64,000 bases of DNA from CAZVLQ01 sp964628185 (GCA_964628185.1 CAZVLQ010000005.1:35110-99109), one strand, 5' to 3'; shown: positions 9,057-17,977, numbered from the stretch's first letter. Notes: generated from the sequence alone by a model not told the origin. A program made the numbers and translations.

Positions 9057-10232
9057 ATGCGCATTGCTATTATGCTTATCCTGGCGCTGGCGCTGGCCGG
9101 CGTACTGGCCGTATTTCCCGATGTGGCCAGTCAACCTCTCAAAATCGAGGCCTTCGGCTGGGTATTTGAAACCCGTCAGGGGCCGCTTGTTTTACTGCTG
9201 CTGCTGTTGCTGGGCGTATTCTGGGTGCTGCGCCGGGTTGCCGCCGCCATTGTGGCCGGGCCGGGGCAGGTGTGGCAGGCGCTGCGATCGGGCGGGCGCA
9301 AGCGCAGGGAATCCCATCTGCGGGACGGCCTGGCCCAGCTGATAGATACACGCGGCGATCTTGGCGCCAGGATATTCCGTAAGACGCACGGTATCGTGCC
9401 GGCCTGGGGTGCAGCCATGTTGCGCACGCTTGCCACCCCCGCCGCCGGTCATGCCATGCCTTCCACGGATAATAATCCGCTTCTCACCGCGCTGAAGGCA
9501 CGTATCGTGACCGATCCCGACGCTACGCCTCGTCCGGACCTGGCGATGCGCAAGGCACATCTTGAAGCCTGGCTCAGGGTTCATCCGGGCGCACCGCTGG
9601 CCCTGCAACGTAAAATGGACATGGCGGAGGAAGAGGAGAACTGGGCGGCGCTTGCACATTTACTGGAGCAGGTGTGGAAGCGCGGCGGCAGCTCGGCGGC
9701 TACCATCCGGAATCGGCTGGCTGGCGCCTATATGAAGATGGCGCAGGCGCAGCCGGAGCATGGTCTGGAATATCTTCGCAAGGCGCACCGGCTCATGCCG
9801 GAATCCGGCGAGATATTGCTGGCGCTGGGCAGGGCGCTGTGCGCAAAAGATGATGTGTCGGCATGCTGCAGGTTGTGGTCCGGGTACCTGGAGCAGCATG
9901 ATGACGAAGACATTGCCATCGCACTTCATGCGTTGCTGCGCAAGGATGCCCTCAAGGCCTATCGCAAGCTGGAAAATGCCGATGATGCGCACATGACGCC
10001 GGCGCGCGCCTGGTTACGGGCGCAACTCGCTCATGATGCCGACCTGAACGGCCTGGCCATGGACCACATGCAGGAACTGATCAAAACGCATCCCGGCCAC
10101 ATGGCCTGGCGGACGTTTGGTGACTGGCATGCCGAGGCGGCCGACTGGGTGCAGGCCGCACACTGCTATCAGAAAGCGCTGGAATACGCGGCGCCCTGCG
10201 ACACATTTGACACCGCCGGCAAGGACGTCTAG
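9057..10232 (+). CDS. hemY: HemY protein, TPR-containing heme biosynthesis-associated membrane protein
   Basis: Proteobacterial HemY (unrelated to the Bacillus protoporphyrinogen oxidase of the same name), an inner-membrane protein with TPR repeats implicated in late heme synthesis or its assembly. The N-terminus has two hydrophobic segments (about residues 3-20 and 41-60) around SQPLKIEAFGWVFET, matching the HemY_N domain. The cytoplasmic part is helical, with TPR-like repeats such as LEQVWKRGGSSAATIRNRLA and PEHGLEYLRKAHRLMPESGE. At 391 residues it is of normal length. It ends the hemD-hemB-hemX-hemY run. Downstream lies a repeat-rich intergenic region converging on grxD. Confidence 0.85.
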   Translation: MRIAIMLILALALAGVLAVFPDVASQPLKIEAFGWVFETRQGPLVLLLLLLLGVFWVLRRVAAAIVAGPGQVWQALRSGGRKRRESHLRDGLAQLIDTRGDLGARIFRKTHGIVPAWGAAMLRTLATPAAGHAMPSTDNNPLLTALKARIVTDPDATPRPDLAMRKAHLEAWLRVHPGAPLALQRKMDMAEEEENWAALAHLLEQVWKRGGSSAATIRNRLAGAYMKMAQAQPEHGLEYLRKAHRLMPESGEILLALGRALCAKDDVSACCRLWSGYLEQHDDEDIAIALHALLRKDALKAYRKLENADDAHMTPARAWLRAQLAHDADLNGLAMDHMQELIKTHPGHMAWRTFGDWHAEAADWVQAAHCYQKALEYAAPCDTFDTAGKDV

Positions 10233-10293
10233 AAGTAGGATAAAGCGGTTCTCTTGAGCCGCTGGCGGCTGCCGACGGGCGGCCGCCTTTTAA

Positions 10294-10312
10294 CCCGCAT
10301 ATTGTATGAAGG
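10294..10312 (+). repeat. Solo terminal repeat of the 244-bp element family
   Basis: Reads CCCGCATATTGTATGAAGG, which is 17 of 19 identical to the left end CCCGTATATTGCATGAAGG of the elements at 25772, 53193 and 54685. It is preceded by TTAA, as at the copies at 26491 and 53193. No element interior follows; a different 27-bp repeat begins 4 bp later. It lies in the convergent gap after hemY. Confidence 0.7.
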
Positions 10313-10316
10313 TTCG

Positions 10317-10343
10317 CCTGCCTGTGCGTTGCACGCAGACAGG
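10317..10343. repeat. 27-bp imperfect inverted repeat, copy 1
   Basis: On the minus strand it reads CCTGTCTGCGTGC, then AA, then CGCACAGGCAGG. The same arms recur at 51381-51407 (plus strand, central AT) and at 30745-30769 (minus strand, central TA). It lies between the convergent stops of hemY and grxD, where it could form a hairpin and act as a bidirectional transcript end, though no T-run follows. Confidence 0.65.
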
Positions 10344-10346
10344 GAA

Positions 10347-10679
10347 TTAGGCTTGAGCAGGCTGCCGCAATGGCGCAAGCAATTTTTCCAGCTCCCCCGA
10401 CGCCTGCATTTCGGAAACAATGTCGCAGCCGCCGATGAATTCACCCTTGACATAGAGTTGCGGAATGGTGGGCCAGTTGGAATAGGCCTTGATGCCTTCG
10501 CGTATGGCATCGTCCAGCAAAATATTGACCGAGGTGAAAGGCACGCCTGAAGCCTGCAGGATGGACGCCACGCGTTGCGAGAAGCCGCATTGCGGAAACT
10601 GCGGCGTGCCCTTCATGAACAGCACCACATCATGTTCACGCACCAGTTTGTCAATATCGTCATGAACGGGGTCAGTCAT
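10347..10679 (-). CDS. grxD: Monothiol glutaredoxin, Grx4/GrxD type
   Basis: Monothiol glutaredoxin that binds a bridging [2Fe-2S] cluster with glutathione and serves in iron-sulfur trafficking rather than disulfide reduction. The 110-residue protein contains the signature CGFS at residues 31-34 after VVLFMKGTPQFPQ. The WPTIPQLYVKGEFIGGCDIV segment (cis-Pro and glutathione-binding loop) follows, both diagnostic of this class. A clear AAGGAG precedes the ATG at 10679. The bolA-family gene is only 3 bp upstream on the same strand. Grx4 and BolA proteins form heterodimers around an Fe-S cluster in other organisms, so this pair is a likely functional unit. Confidence 0.94.
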   Translation of the reverse strand: MTDPVHDDIDKLVREHDVVLFMKGTPQFPQCGFSQRVASILQASGVPFTSVNILLDDAIREGIKAYSNWPTIPQLYVKGEFIGGCDIVSEMQASGELEKLLAPLRQPAQA

Positions 10680-10682
10680 GAT

Positions 10683-10940
10683 TTACTCCTTTTTTTGTTC
10701 CGGCGTACGGGTTGTCAGGGCCAGGGCATGGATACGTCCCTGCATGTAATCTCCCAGCGCCTGATAGACCATCTGGTGCTGCGCCACCTTTGTTTTTCCG
10801 GCAAATGCCGGTGAGGCCACCTGCATTTCAAAATGATCATCGCCGGCAAACAGGCGCACTTCGACCTCTGCGTCGGGAATTTGCCGTTTGACAAGCTGCG
10901 CCAGCGTCTGACTGATCATATCGTCTGATGAGGGGGCCAT
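10683..10940 (-). CDS. BolA/IbaG family protein
   Basis: Small BolA-fold protein that partners with monothiol glutaredoxins in iron-sulfur handling. From ATG 10940 it is 85 residues. It contains the core DDHFEMQVASPAFAGKTKVAQHQMVYQAL split over two strands: the FEMQV strand, the AFAGK turn and the QHQMVYQALGDYM helix are typical of the IbaG/YrbA branch. That branch carries a conserved His in the H-Q-x-V-Y-x-A-L helix. Alternative in-frame starts are at 10949 and 10919, and none shows a convincing Shine-Dalgarno. It is directly upstream of grxD (3-bp gap), supporting a Grx4-BolA pair. I leave the symbol blank because BolA, IbaG and YrbA cannot be separated by eye. Confidence 0.85.
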   Translation of the reverse strand: MAPSSDDMISQTLAQLVKRQIPDAEVEVRLFAGDDHFEMQVASPAFAGKTKVAQHQMVYQALGDYMQGRIHALALTTRTPEQKKE

Positions 10941-11079
10941 TGTGTGCATTTTACCCGTTACAGCCTGAGATGAACACATTCTTTTTCTGGGGCTTTGGCC
11001 AATGCTCCTGCTCGCCGCAAACCATAATAAGCCCCCACAGTCTCCCTGCCGAATGCCGCTCAGGCGTGTGACTGATCCG

Positions 11080-11108
11080 AGGCCGGCTGTTGCACTTTCA
11101 GCCGGCCT
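11080..11108 (-). terminator. Hairpin at the 3' end of the histidine kinase gene
   Basis: A 9-bp perfect stem, AGGCCGGCT/AGCCGGCCT, with an 11-base loop. The kinase stop codon lies inside it. There is no T-run after the stem on the minus strand, so it may act as an RNA-stabilising structure or a Rho-assisted end rather than a classical intrinsic terminator. Confidence 0.4.
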
Positions 11109-12609
11109 TGCCTTTCCTCTTTCGTGCAGGTGGCCTTTTCAGCCGGTCAGTATGTTCGGGGTTCCGCTCCGCCAGCGGTATCGAGAAGCGGAACAGCGTG
11201 CCCTTGCCGGGCGTGCTCTCGACGCCCAGATCTCCGCCATGCGCCTCGACAATGCGCTTGCTGATGGCAAGGCCCAGGCCAGCGCCGCCGGCCTCGCGAC
11301 TTCTCGCCTCATCGGAACGGTAAAAGCGGTCGAATATGTGCGTCATGTGCTCCGGTGCAATACCCGGCCCTTCATCCGCCACCTCAACCACGGCCTTGCC
11401 CCCGCTGACAAAGGCCCTGAAATATACGCGAGAGCGCCGTGGCGCATGTTTGTATGCATTGTTCAGAAGATTAAACGCCACCCGGCTTAAACGATCCGCA
11501 TCACCGTTAACGGTCAGACCATCCGCAATATCCATTTCCAGATGGATATCCTTGCTGACAAACAGGGTCAGGTGCTGATCGCCGGCTTCCTGCAGCAGCA
11601 GGGTTAAATCCACTTCGTCACTGGCGAGTTCCAGCAGCCCCGCATCGGCCCTGGCAAGCGTGAGCAGGCCATCCACGATACGTTGCATGCGGTCGATAAT
11701 TTCCAGTTGTTGCCCGAGCACCTCCTCGTATTCCCTGGGACGCCGCTTCCTGAGCAGTGCCACCTCGATTTCTCCGCGCATGATGGTCAGCGGGATGCGC
11801 AGCTCGTGGGATGCATCGGCGGTAAAGCGTTTCTGGGCCTGAATACTGGACTCAAGATCACCGAACATCTTGTTCAGCGTCCGCATCAGATTCCGTATTT
11901 CCCGGTCCGGCGTTGAAAGATGAAGGCGCTGGGACAGGTCACCGGCGGCAAATCGTGTCGCCACGTCCGCGATTTCATCCATGGGTTTCAGGGCGCGCCG
12001 GGCCATGACATAACCCGCATAGGCGCTGACCAGCATGGACACAAGCCCGAGCAGGCCGCCGACCAGATACATGAGTTCCAGGAATGAATGAATTTCCCCG
12101 GTGCTGCGCCCCAGCAGGATGACGCCGACCACGCCGCCGGCGCGATGTACGGGCATGGCAACCACGCGTATATTGTCCTTGCGTAACAGGGATCGGGTGG
12201 AAACAAAGGCAATCCGGTCTTCCATGGCGTGCTGCAAGGCTTCGGTCACGGCGCTGCCGCCCCGCCCGATCAATCCCCGGTCGGTTGTGAAAAGCAGCAT
12301 GCCATTAGCGCCCACCAGCTGGACCGATCCCAGAAAATGGGCGGAAAATTTTACCAGTTCGGCATTCCAGTGATAGAAACGGGAGACTTCCAGTTCATGG
12401 CTGATGGCGTACGCCTGCTGACGCAGCTGTTTGTCCACGGCCGAGAACATCTGATTGGACAAGACAACATACAACAGCACGCCGGCGAATAGCAGCAACG
12501 ACAGTTCCACGGCCATGTAGAGCAGGGCCAGGCGTCCACGAAAGGTGGAAATCAGTCGAAAGAACCATCTGGGCCGCAGTTGAAACGGCTTGACGGACAG
12601 AAGGTTCAC
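11098..12609 (-). CDS. Sensor histidine kinase, OmpR-partner type, with unusual H-box
   Basis: Membrane histidine kinase, 503 residues. TM1 is at about 27-50 and TM2 at about 178-200, enclosing a ~125-residue periplasmic sensor. A HAMP region follows (about 201-255), then the H-box ADASHELRIPLT with phospho-acceptor His268, N-box FNLLNNAYKHAP, G1 VADEGPGIAP and G2 GGAGLGLAISKRI. The position four after the His is Ile272, where Thr or Asn is normally required for phosphatase activity. The architecture resembles CusS/heavy-metal or QseC-like sensors, but the ligand cannot be told. It overlaps the response regulator by 4 bp (ATGA), so the two are co-translated. The basic tail (RPPARKRKGKAG) is unusual. 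Confidence 0.88.
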   Translation of the reverse strand: MNLLSVKPFQLRPRWFFRLISTFRGRLALLYMAVELSLLLFAGVLLYVVLSNQMFSAVDKQLRQQAYAISHELEVSRFYHWNAELVKFSAHFLGSVQLVGANGMLLFTTDRGLIGRGGSAVTEALQHAMEDRIAFVSTRSLLRKDNIRVVAMPVHRAGGVVGVILLGRSTGEIHSFLELMYLVGGLLGLVSMLVSAYAGYVMARRALKPMDEIADVATRFAAGDLSQRLHLSTPDREIRNLMRTLNKMFGDLESSIQAQKRFTADASHELRIPLTIMRGEIEVALLRKRRPREYEEVLGQQLEIIDRMQRIVDGLLTLARADAGLLELASDEVDLTLLLQEAGDQHLTLFVSKDIHLEMDIADGLTVNGDADRLSRVAFNLLNNAYKHAPRRSRVYFRAFVSGGKAVVEVADEGPGIAPEHMTHIFDRFYRSDEARSREAGGAGLGLAISKRIVEAHGGDLGVESTPGKGTLFRFSIPLAERNPEHTDRLKRPPARKRKGKAG

Positions 12610-13289
12610 GCAGGAGGTGCGTCGGCGGTGAGCATATATCCCTGCCCGCGCAGGGTGTGGATCAGCGGCGGCTCAAAGCCCTTGTCCACCTTGTTGCGCA
12701 AATGGCTGACATAGACATCAATGACATTGCTTTCCGGGTCGAAATTCATGTCCCATACATGTTCACCGATGCGCGTGCGGGACAGCACCCGGTTGGGATT
12801 GCGCATCATGTATTCCAGCAGGGCGTATTCCTTACTGGTCAGACGGACGGGCTTCTCTGAGCGCGTGACCCGGCGGCGCATCGGATCCAGCTCCAGATCG
12901 GCGATCTTCAGTATGGGCGCCTTGCTTTCCGAACTGCGGCGCAGCAGCGCACGCACGCGCGCCACCAGCTCTTCAAAGGCGAACGGTTTGGTCAGATAAT
13001 CGTCGGCGCCGGCATCCAGTCCCCGCACCTTGTCTTCGACGGAATCACGGGCGGTCAGCATCAACACAGGCGTGCTCACGCCCCTGTCCCGTATTTCCCT
13101 GCACACGGCCACGCCACTTTGCTTTGGCAGCATCAGGTCAAGAATAATCAGATCATATTCGTTCACTTCGGCCAGAAAGCCGCCTTCTTCCCCATCGTAG
13201 GCGCAATCCACGGCATGGCCTTCTTCCTTCAGGCCTTTTTGGATAAACTGGGCGACGCGCTTCTCGTCCTCCACGACCAGAATCTTCAT
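12606..13289 (-). CDS. OmpR-family response regulator
   Basis: DNA-binding response regulator of 227 residues. The receiver domain has the acidic pair VVEDEKR, phospho-acceptor Asp51 in IILDLMLP, the switch LMLTARDS and the conserved Lys in DDYLTKPFAFEEL. The C-terminal winged helix carries RRVTRSEKPVRLTSKEYALL and EHVWDMNFDPESNVIDVY. It is first in the operon with the kinase at 11098-12609 (4-bp overlap). The exonuclease gene diverges 47 bp upstream, so the promoter must lie in that short gap. Sequence style resembles the CusR/QseB group, but the regulon cannot be inferred here. Confidence 0.92.
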   Translation of the reverse strand: MKILVVEDEKRVAQFIQKGLKEEGHAVDCAYDGEEGGFLAEVNEYDLIILDLMLPKQSGVAVCREIRDRGVSTPVLMLTARDSVEDKVRGLDAGADDYLTKPFAFEELVARVRALLRRSSESKAPILKIADLELDPMRRRVTRSEKPVRLTSKEYALLEYMMRNPNRVLSRTRIGEHVWDMNFDPESNVIDVYVSHLRNKVDKGFEPPLIHTLRGQGYMLTADAPPA

Positions 13290-13336
13290 GGATGCGAGTG
13301 TAGCAGCATTGATTAAAAAGCGGGAGGATCATCATC

Positions 13337-14143
13337 ATGCGCCGTGATGTTATTGTTTTCGACATTGAAACCGTACCGGATGCTTCGGCCGCCCGGCGCC
13401 TGCTGGGAGGCGACGCACTGACGGATGCGGAGGCCCGCGATGCGCTGGAAGATTATTTCCTGGAAAAAACAGGGGGTAAAAATACATTTCCACGCCAGCC
13501 CTTCCATCAGGTGGTGGCGATCAGTTATGCGCATCTGTTGTATGAGCCGGGAGAAGCAGGTCCTGAAATGGTGATCCGCCGCATCGCCAGCGGGGGTAAG
13601 CCCAAAAGCAGCGAGCGGGAACTGCTGGAGGGTTTTTTTGGTCTGATTGAAAAGCGCGCCCCAAGGCTGGTCAGTTTCAACGGCCGCGGCTTTGACGCGC
13701 CGGTGCTGAAATATCGCGGCATGGCACATCAGATTGCCTGTCCCCGCTGGTTTTCAGAGGGTGACCGCTGGAACAGCTACGATGCGCGCTATTCGAATGA
13801 ATACCACCTTGATCTGATGGAGGTCTTCTCGGATTACGGCGCTTCGGCACGCTGTTCGATGCATGAAGTGGCCACGGTATTCGGTATCCCCGGCAAACTG
13901 GATACGGCCGGTGATGATGTGCGCGGTCTGTTTGAGGCCGGCAAAATCGAGGCCATCCGGAATTATTGCGAAACGGATGTCTGCACCACCCTGCTGCTCT
14001 TTCTGCGCTGGCAGCTGTTCAACGGCGCATTGAGCAAGGGCGCTTACGCCCGCGTCATTCCTGGCCTGCGCAATTACCTGGAAACCGAAGCTGCATCACG
14101 CCCCCATCTTGCCAGGTTTCTGGAGGCATGGGGAGACGAATGA
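13337..14143 (+). CDS. PolB-like 3'-5' exonuclease domain protein
   Basis: Predicted DnaQ-fold exonuclease of the stand-alone PolB-like type. The 268-residue protein has Exo I VFDIETVPDASAARR with the catalytic Asp and Glu near residue 10. Exo II appears as LVSFNGRGFDAPVLKYR, and an Exo III-like segment as IEAIRNYCETDVCTTLLLFLR. The middle carries HLDLMEVFSDYG, also typical of the family. The physiological substrate is not established for this family. GGGAGG lies about 11 bp upstream of the ATG at 13337. It diverges from the response regulator and converges on the DUF255 gene 57 bp away. Confidence 0.85.
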   Translation: MRRDVIVFDIETVPDASAARRLLGGDALTDAEARDALEDYFLEKTGGKNTFPRQPFHQVVAISYAHLLYEPGEAGPEMVIRRIASGGKPKSSERELLEGFFGLIEKRAPRLVSFNGRGFDAPVLKYRGMAHQIACPRWFSEGDRWNSYDARYSNEYHLDLMEVFSDYGASARCSMHEVATVFGIPGKLDTAGDDVRGLFEAGKIEAIRNYCETDVCTTLLLFLRWQLFNGALSKGAYARVIPGLRNYLETEAASRPHLARFLEAWGDE

Positions 14144-14200
14144 TATGCAATCATGTTTGATGCCGTTATCGGGCACATCATGGCTGAGCCGAGTAGCGAC

Positions 14201-16366
14201 CTATTTTCCCTGTTTGCCGTCCAGCAATGCCAGCATCTGCGCCGGATCGGTGACAGGCAGCCTGCAACGGAAATTTTCACACACATAGGCGGTTGCCTTG
14301 CCGTGCATGGCCTTTTGTCCCCTGGTGTATGGCGCCAGGGCGGCAATCTCCCCTGACGCCGCCCCCGGCGAGCGCCAGAGGACAATTTTATTGGGTAAAT
14401 ACCGGCTGCGAATGGCGCGCAACATCGCCTTGCCGTCCGCCGAATCCATTTCTCCGACGAGTACCACCTCGTAACTTTTGCCCTCGGCGAACAGGAGAGC
14501 GGACATCATATGAGCAAAAGCCGAGGGCTGGCGGACGGCATCCCGAGAAAATGCCCTGCCGATATCCGAGGCCTGCCGTTCCAGGGCGGCATCGCCCGTC
14601 ATGCGGGCAAGCCGCATCAGGTTCATCATGGCGACGGAATTGCCGGAAGGGAGGGCGCCGTCATAGCCGTCCATCGGGCGCACCAGAAGACCCTCCGAAT
14701 CGTCGGCCGTGAAATAGAGGCCGCCCTCCGGCGCACGGAAATGCGCCAGCATATCCGCATTCAGCGCGAGCGCGGTACGTAAATCGCGTGCATCCAGATC
14801 CGTTTCATACAACTCGATCAGGCCCCAGATCAGATAGGCGTAATCATCCAGATGCGCCGCCAGGCCAGCCCTGCCGTTGCGAAAGCGGTGCAGCAGGCGA
14901 CCATCCTTCCGGCGCAGACGGCGCAACAGAAAATCCGCCGCTTTTCGCGCCGCTACGGCATATTCCGGCGCATTCAGGCTGCGAGCGGCAATGGCCAGCG
15001 CCGCGATCATCAGACCATTCCAGCTGGTCAGAATCTTATCGTCCCGGAAGGGATGAACGCGCTTTTCGCGCACGGCAAACAGCTTTTTGCGGATGTGATC
15101 CAGCCGGACCCTGTCCGATTCCGATGCGGGCGGATGTGCCAGGTAGAGGACATTGGCGCCGGTTTTCCGCCCACTGGCTTCGTCGGCAACATTGCCTTTC
15201 GCCCCGACACCAAAAACGGATTCGGCAAAGGCTGCATCCGCCTTGTCCAGGACGGCTTCCATTTCCGGCGCCGTCCAGACATAGAATTTTCCTTCCACCC
15301 CTTCGCTGTCCGCATCCTCGGCGGAGTAAAAACCGCCCCGGGGGTCACGCATATCACGCAGCACATACGCGATGACTTCCCGCGCAGTCCCGGCATACGC
15401 TGCCTTGCCCGTGGCCTGCCAGGCCTCGGCATAGGCCATGATCAGCATGGCCTGGTCGTACAGCATTTTTTCAAAATGCGGCAACAGCCAGTGATCGTCG
15501 GTGGAATAGCGGTGGAAGCCAAAGCCGATCTGATCATACATGCCGCCGGCGCGCATGGCGGTGAGCGTCTGTTCCACCATGGCCAGCACTTTTTTATCAC
15601 TTGTCTGCTGCCAGTAGCGCAGCAGAAACAGCAGGTTGTGGGCTGACGGGAATTTGGGTGCGCCGCCGAAACCGCCGTGTGCCGCATCAAAGTTCCGGGC
15701 GAGATCCTGATAAGCGCCGTCAATCACGTGCCGGTCCGGAGCGGCATCGGCGGATTGCGCGCTGTTCATACGTGTCAGCGCATCCTTGAGCCGGGCCACC
15801 GGTTGCAGCAGTTTGCTCCGGTCCGTCTTCCACAAATCATGTACGCGCTGGACAAGTTCGATCAGGCCGATGCGGCCGAAGCGGGTATTTTTTGGCAGGT
15901 AGGTTGCGGCATAAAAAGGGTGTTTGTCCGGCGTCATCAGGATATTGAGCGGCCAGCCACCGGAGCCGGTCATCATTTGCGCCGCCTGCATATACACCTG
16001 ATCAATGTCCGGCCGTTCCTCGCGATCCACCTTGATGGCGACCACGGAAGCATTGAGGATTTTTCCCACCTCAGGATCGGAATAGGATTCTTCTTCCATG
16101 ACATGACACCAGTGACAGGTGGAATAACCGATGGAAAGCAGGATTGGCTTGTCTTCCCGGCGTGCCTTTTCAAACGCTTCCTCACCCCACGGATACCAGT
16201 CCACCGGATTATGCGCATGCTGCAACAGATACGGGCTGGACTCGTGGATCAGATGATTGGACGACATCGGCGTCTCCCCGGCGTCAGCCTGATATGAAAG
16301 CAACAGCATCGACGTACAGAGAGATAAAAAGAAAAAGTGTTTCAATTTAACCCTCACGTTATTCAA
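14201..16366 (-). CDS. DUF255 thioredoxin-fold/six-hairpin protein with apparent signal peptide
   Basis: Member of the YyaL/spermatogenesis-associated-20 family: an N-terminal thioredoxin-like DUF255 domain followed by an (alpha/alpha)6 barrel related to N-acylglucosamine epimerases. The function is not established. Landmarks are HESSPYLLQHAHNPVDWYPW, the CxxC-bearing STCHWCHVMEEES, DREERPDIDQVYM and GSGGWPLNILMTPD. The usual cytoplasmic form starts at a Met equivalent to MSSNHLIHE. Here 33 extra residues precede it, beginning MNNVRVKLKHFFFL and ending AGETP, which look like a secretion signal (basic n-region, hydrophobic core, AxA-like site near QADAG). Length is 721 residues. It converges on the exonuclease gene; pckA lies 15 bp upstream on the same strand. 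Confidence 0.85.
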   Translation of the reverse strand: MNNVRVKLKHFFFLSLCTSMLLLSYQADAGETPMSSNHLIHESSPYLLQHAHNPVDWYPWGEEAFEKARREDKPILLSIGYSTCHWCHVMEEESYSDPEVGKILNASVVAIKVDREERPDIDQVYMQAAQMMTGSGGWPLNILMTPDKHPFYAATYLPKNTRFGRIGLIELVQRVHDLWKTDRSKLLQPVARLKDALTRMNSAQSADAAPDRHVIDGAYQDLARNFDAAHGGFGGAPKFPSAHNLLFLLRYWQQTSDKKVLAMVEQTLTAMRAGGMYDQIGFGFHRYSTDDHWLLPHFEKMLYDQAMLIMAYAEAWQATGKAAYAGTAREVIAYVLRDMRDPRGGFYSAEDADSEGVEGKFYVWTAPEMEAVLDKADAAFAESVFGVGAKGNVADEASGRKTGANVLYLAHPPASESDRVRLDHIRKKLFAVREKRVHPFRDDKILTSWNGLMIAALAIAARSLNAPEYAVAARKAADFLLRRLRRKDGRLLHRFRNGRAGLAAHLDDYAYLIWGLIELYETDLDARDLRTALALNADMLAHFRAPEGGLYFTADDSEGLLVRPMDGYDGALPSGNSVAMMNLMRLARMTGDAALERQASDIGRAFSRDAVRQPSAFAHMMSALLFAEGKSYEVVLVGEMDSADGKAMLRAIRSRYLPNKIVLWRSPGAASGEIAALAPYTRGQKAMHGKATAYVCENFRCRLPVTDPAQMLALLDGKQGK

Positions 16367-16381
16367 GCGCCGCCCTCCGGT

Positions 16382-17977
16382 TCAGACCGGGCCGGCGGTT
16401 GCCAGTTCCGGTTCAAAATCGCCCGCGGTATGTTCAAAAGCCGCATGGAACCGGTCGGCCAGTTCATGCGCCTTGGCCTCATAGGCGGCCGCATCATTCC
16501 AGGCGCCGGCCGGATTGAGTATTGTACTTTCCACGCCGGGGCAGGTTTCGGGCATCTGCAGGCGAAAGACGGGATGTTCCCGATAAGGCACGTCATCCAG
16601 TTTCCCCGTCAGCGCCGCAGCCAGCATCGCACGCGTGGCATTGATGTCCATGCGATGACCCACACCGTATGGCCCGCCGGTCCAGCCCGTGTTGATGAGC
16701 CAGCAATCGACATCGTGGCGTTTGATCTTTTCACCCAGAAGACGGGCGTACTGGCCGGGATGCAGCGGCATGAACGGTGCGCCGAAGCAGGGGCTGAAGG
16801 TAGCTTCAGGCTCGGTTACGCCGGCTTCCGTACCCGCCACCTTGGCCGTATATCCCAGCAGAAAATAGTACTTGGCCTGTTCCGGCGTCAGCCTGGCGAT
16901 GGGCGGCAATACGCCGAAGGCGTCGGCGGTGAGCATCACGATATTCTTCGGATGCCCGGCCACGCCCGGATAGATAGCGTTCGGCACATGCGTAATGGGG
17001 TAGGCCGCACGCGTATTTTCCGTCATCCTTTCATCATCAAGGTCCACATGCCTTGATTTGATGTCCAGGCAGACGTTTTCAAGAATCGTGCCGAAGCGCT
17101 GCGTCATATTGTAAATGACGGGCTCCTTTTCGGGGTCGAGCCGGATCACCTTGGCGTAGCAACCGCCCTCGATATTGAACACGCCCTTATCACTCCAGCC
17201 ATGTTCATCATCCCCGATCAGATGGCGCCCGGGATCGGAAGACAGGGTTGTCTTACCCGTACCCGAAAGCCCGAAAAATACGGCCACGTCGTCATCCTCG
17301 CCGACATTCGCCGAGGCATGCATGGAAAGAACGTCTTCCTGCGGCAGGAGATAATTCATCAGGGTGAAAATTGTTTTCTTGATTTCGCCGGCATAGGAGG
17401 TGCCGCCAATCAGCGCCAGCCGCTTGCCCAGATGCAGGACAATAAAGGCTTCGGAATTGGTGCCGTTTTTTGACGGCAGGGCATGAAAATGCGGTACATG
17501 CACGACGGTAAATTTCGGATCATCCACACCCACTTCAAGCCCCGTATCCACGGGACGGATCAGCATGGTGCGGGCAAAAAGCGCGTGCCAGGCATCCTGG
17601 GTAATGATGCGGACGGGAATATGGTAATCGGGATCCGCTCCGGCCAGACAGTCCTGCACGAACACCTGCCGTCCCTCCAGATAGTGGAATACCCGGGTGC
17701 AAAGCACTTCAAAGCACTGCTCTGAAAATGGATGGTTGATTTCACCCCACCAGATATGTTCCCGGCTTGTGGGCTCATCCACGATGAACTTGTCGTTGGC
17801 GGCGCGACCGGTGTAGTACCCGGTACGGACGACAAGCGGTCCGCGATGTGAAAGATGCGCCTCCCGCCGGCGCAAGGCCCGTTCATACAGGGCGGGCGAA
17901 GGCGTGTTCCAGTAAATACGCTCCAGGTTTCTCAGTCCGAGCCTGGCCAGGCTTTCCTCGATTGCATCCGTTCCCAT
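16382..17977 (-). CDS. pckA: ATP-dependent phosphoenolpyruvate carboxykinase
   Basis: Converts oxaloacetate plus ATP to phosphoenolpyruvate, the first committed step of gluconeogenesis. The 531-residue protein has the nucleotide-binding P-loop GLSGTGKTTLSSDP. The PEPCK kinase-2 acidic motif LIGDDEHGW, the substrate region RTGYYTGRAANDKFIV, and GGTSYAGEIKKTIFTLMNY with the catalytic Lys also appear; all belong to the ATP-type family. The start is either ATG 17977 or TTG 17983, the latter with AAGGA four bases upstream. The TTG overlaps the lipA stop (TTGATCATG), suggesting read-on translation from lipA. The lipA-pckA pairing looks like simple adjacency rather than a pathway. Confidence 0.95.
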   Translation of the reverse strand: MGTDAIEESLARLGLRNLERIYWNTPSPALYERALRRREAHLSHRGPLVVRTGYYTGRAANDKFIVDEPTSREHIWWGEINHPFSEQCFEVLCTRVFHYLEGRQVFVQDCLAGADPDYHIPVRIITQDAWHALFARTMLIRPVDTGLEVGVDDPKFTVVHVPHFHALPSKNGTNSEAFIVLHLGKRLALIGGTSYAGEIKKTIFTLMNYLLPQEDVLSMHASANVGEDDDVAVFFGLSGTGKTTLSSDPGRHLIGDDEHGWSDKGVFNIEGGCYAKVIRLDPEKEPVIYNMTQRFGTILENVCLDIKSRHVDLDDERMTENTRAAYPITHVPNAIYPGVAGHPKNIVMLTADAFGVLPPIARLTPEQAKYYFLLGYTAKVAGTEAGVTEPEATFSPCFGAPFMPLHPGQYARLLGEKIKRHDVDCWLINTGWTGGPYGVGHRMDINATRAMLAAALTGKLDDVPYREHPVFRLQMPETCPGVESTILNPAGAWNDAAAYEAKAHELADRFHAAFEHTAGDFEPELATAGPV

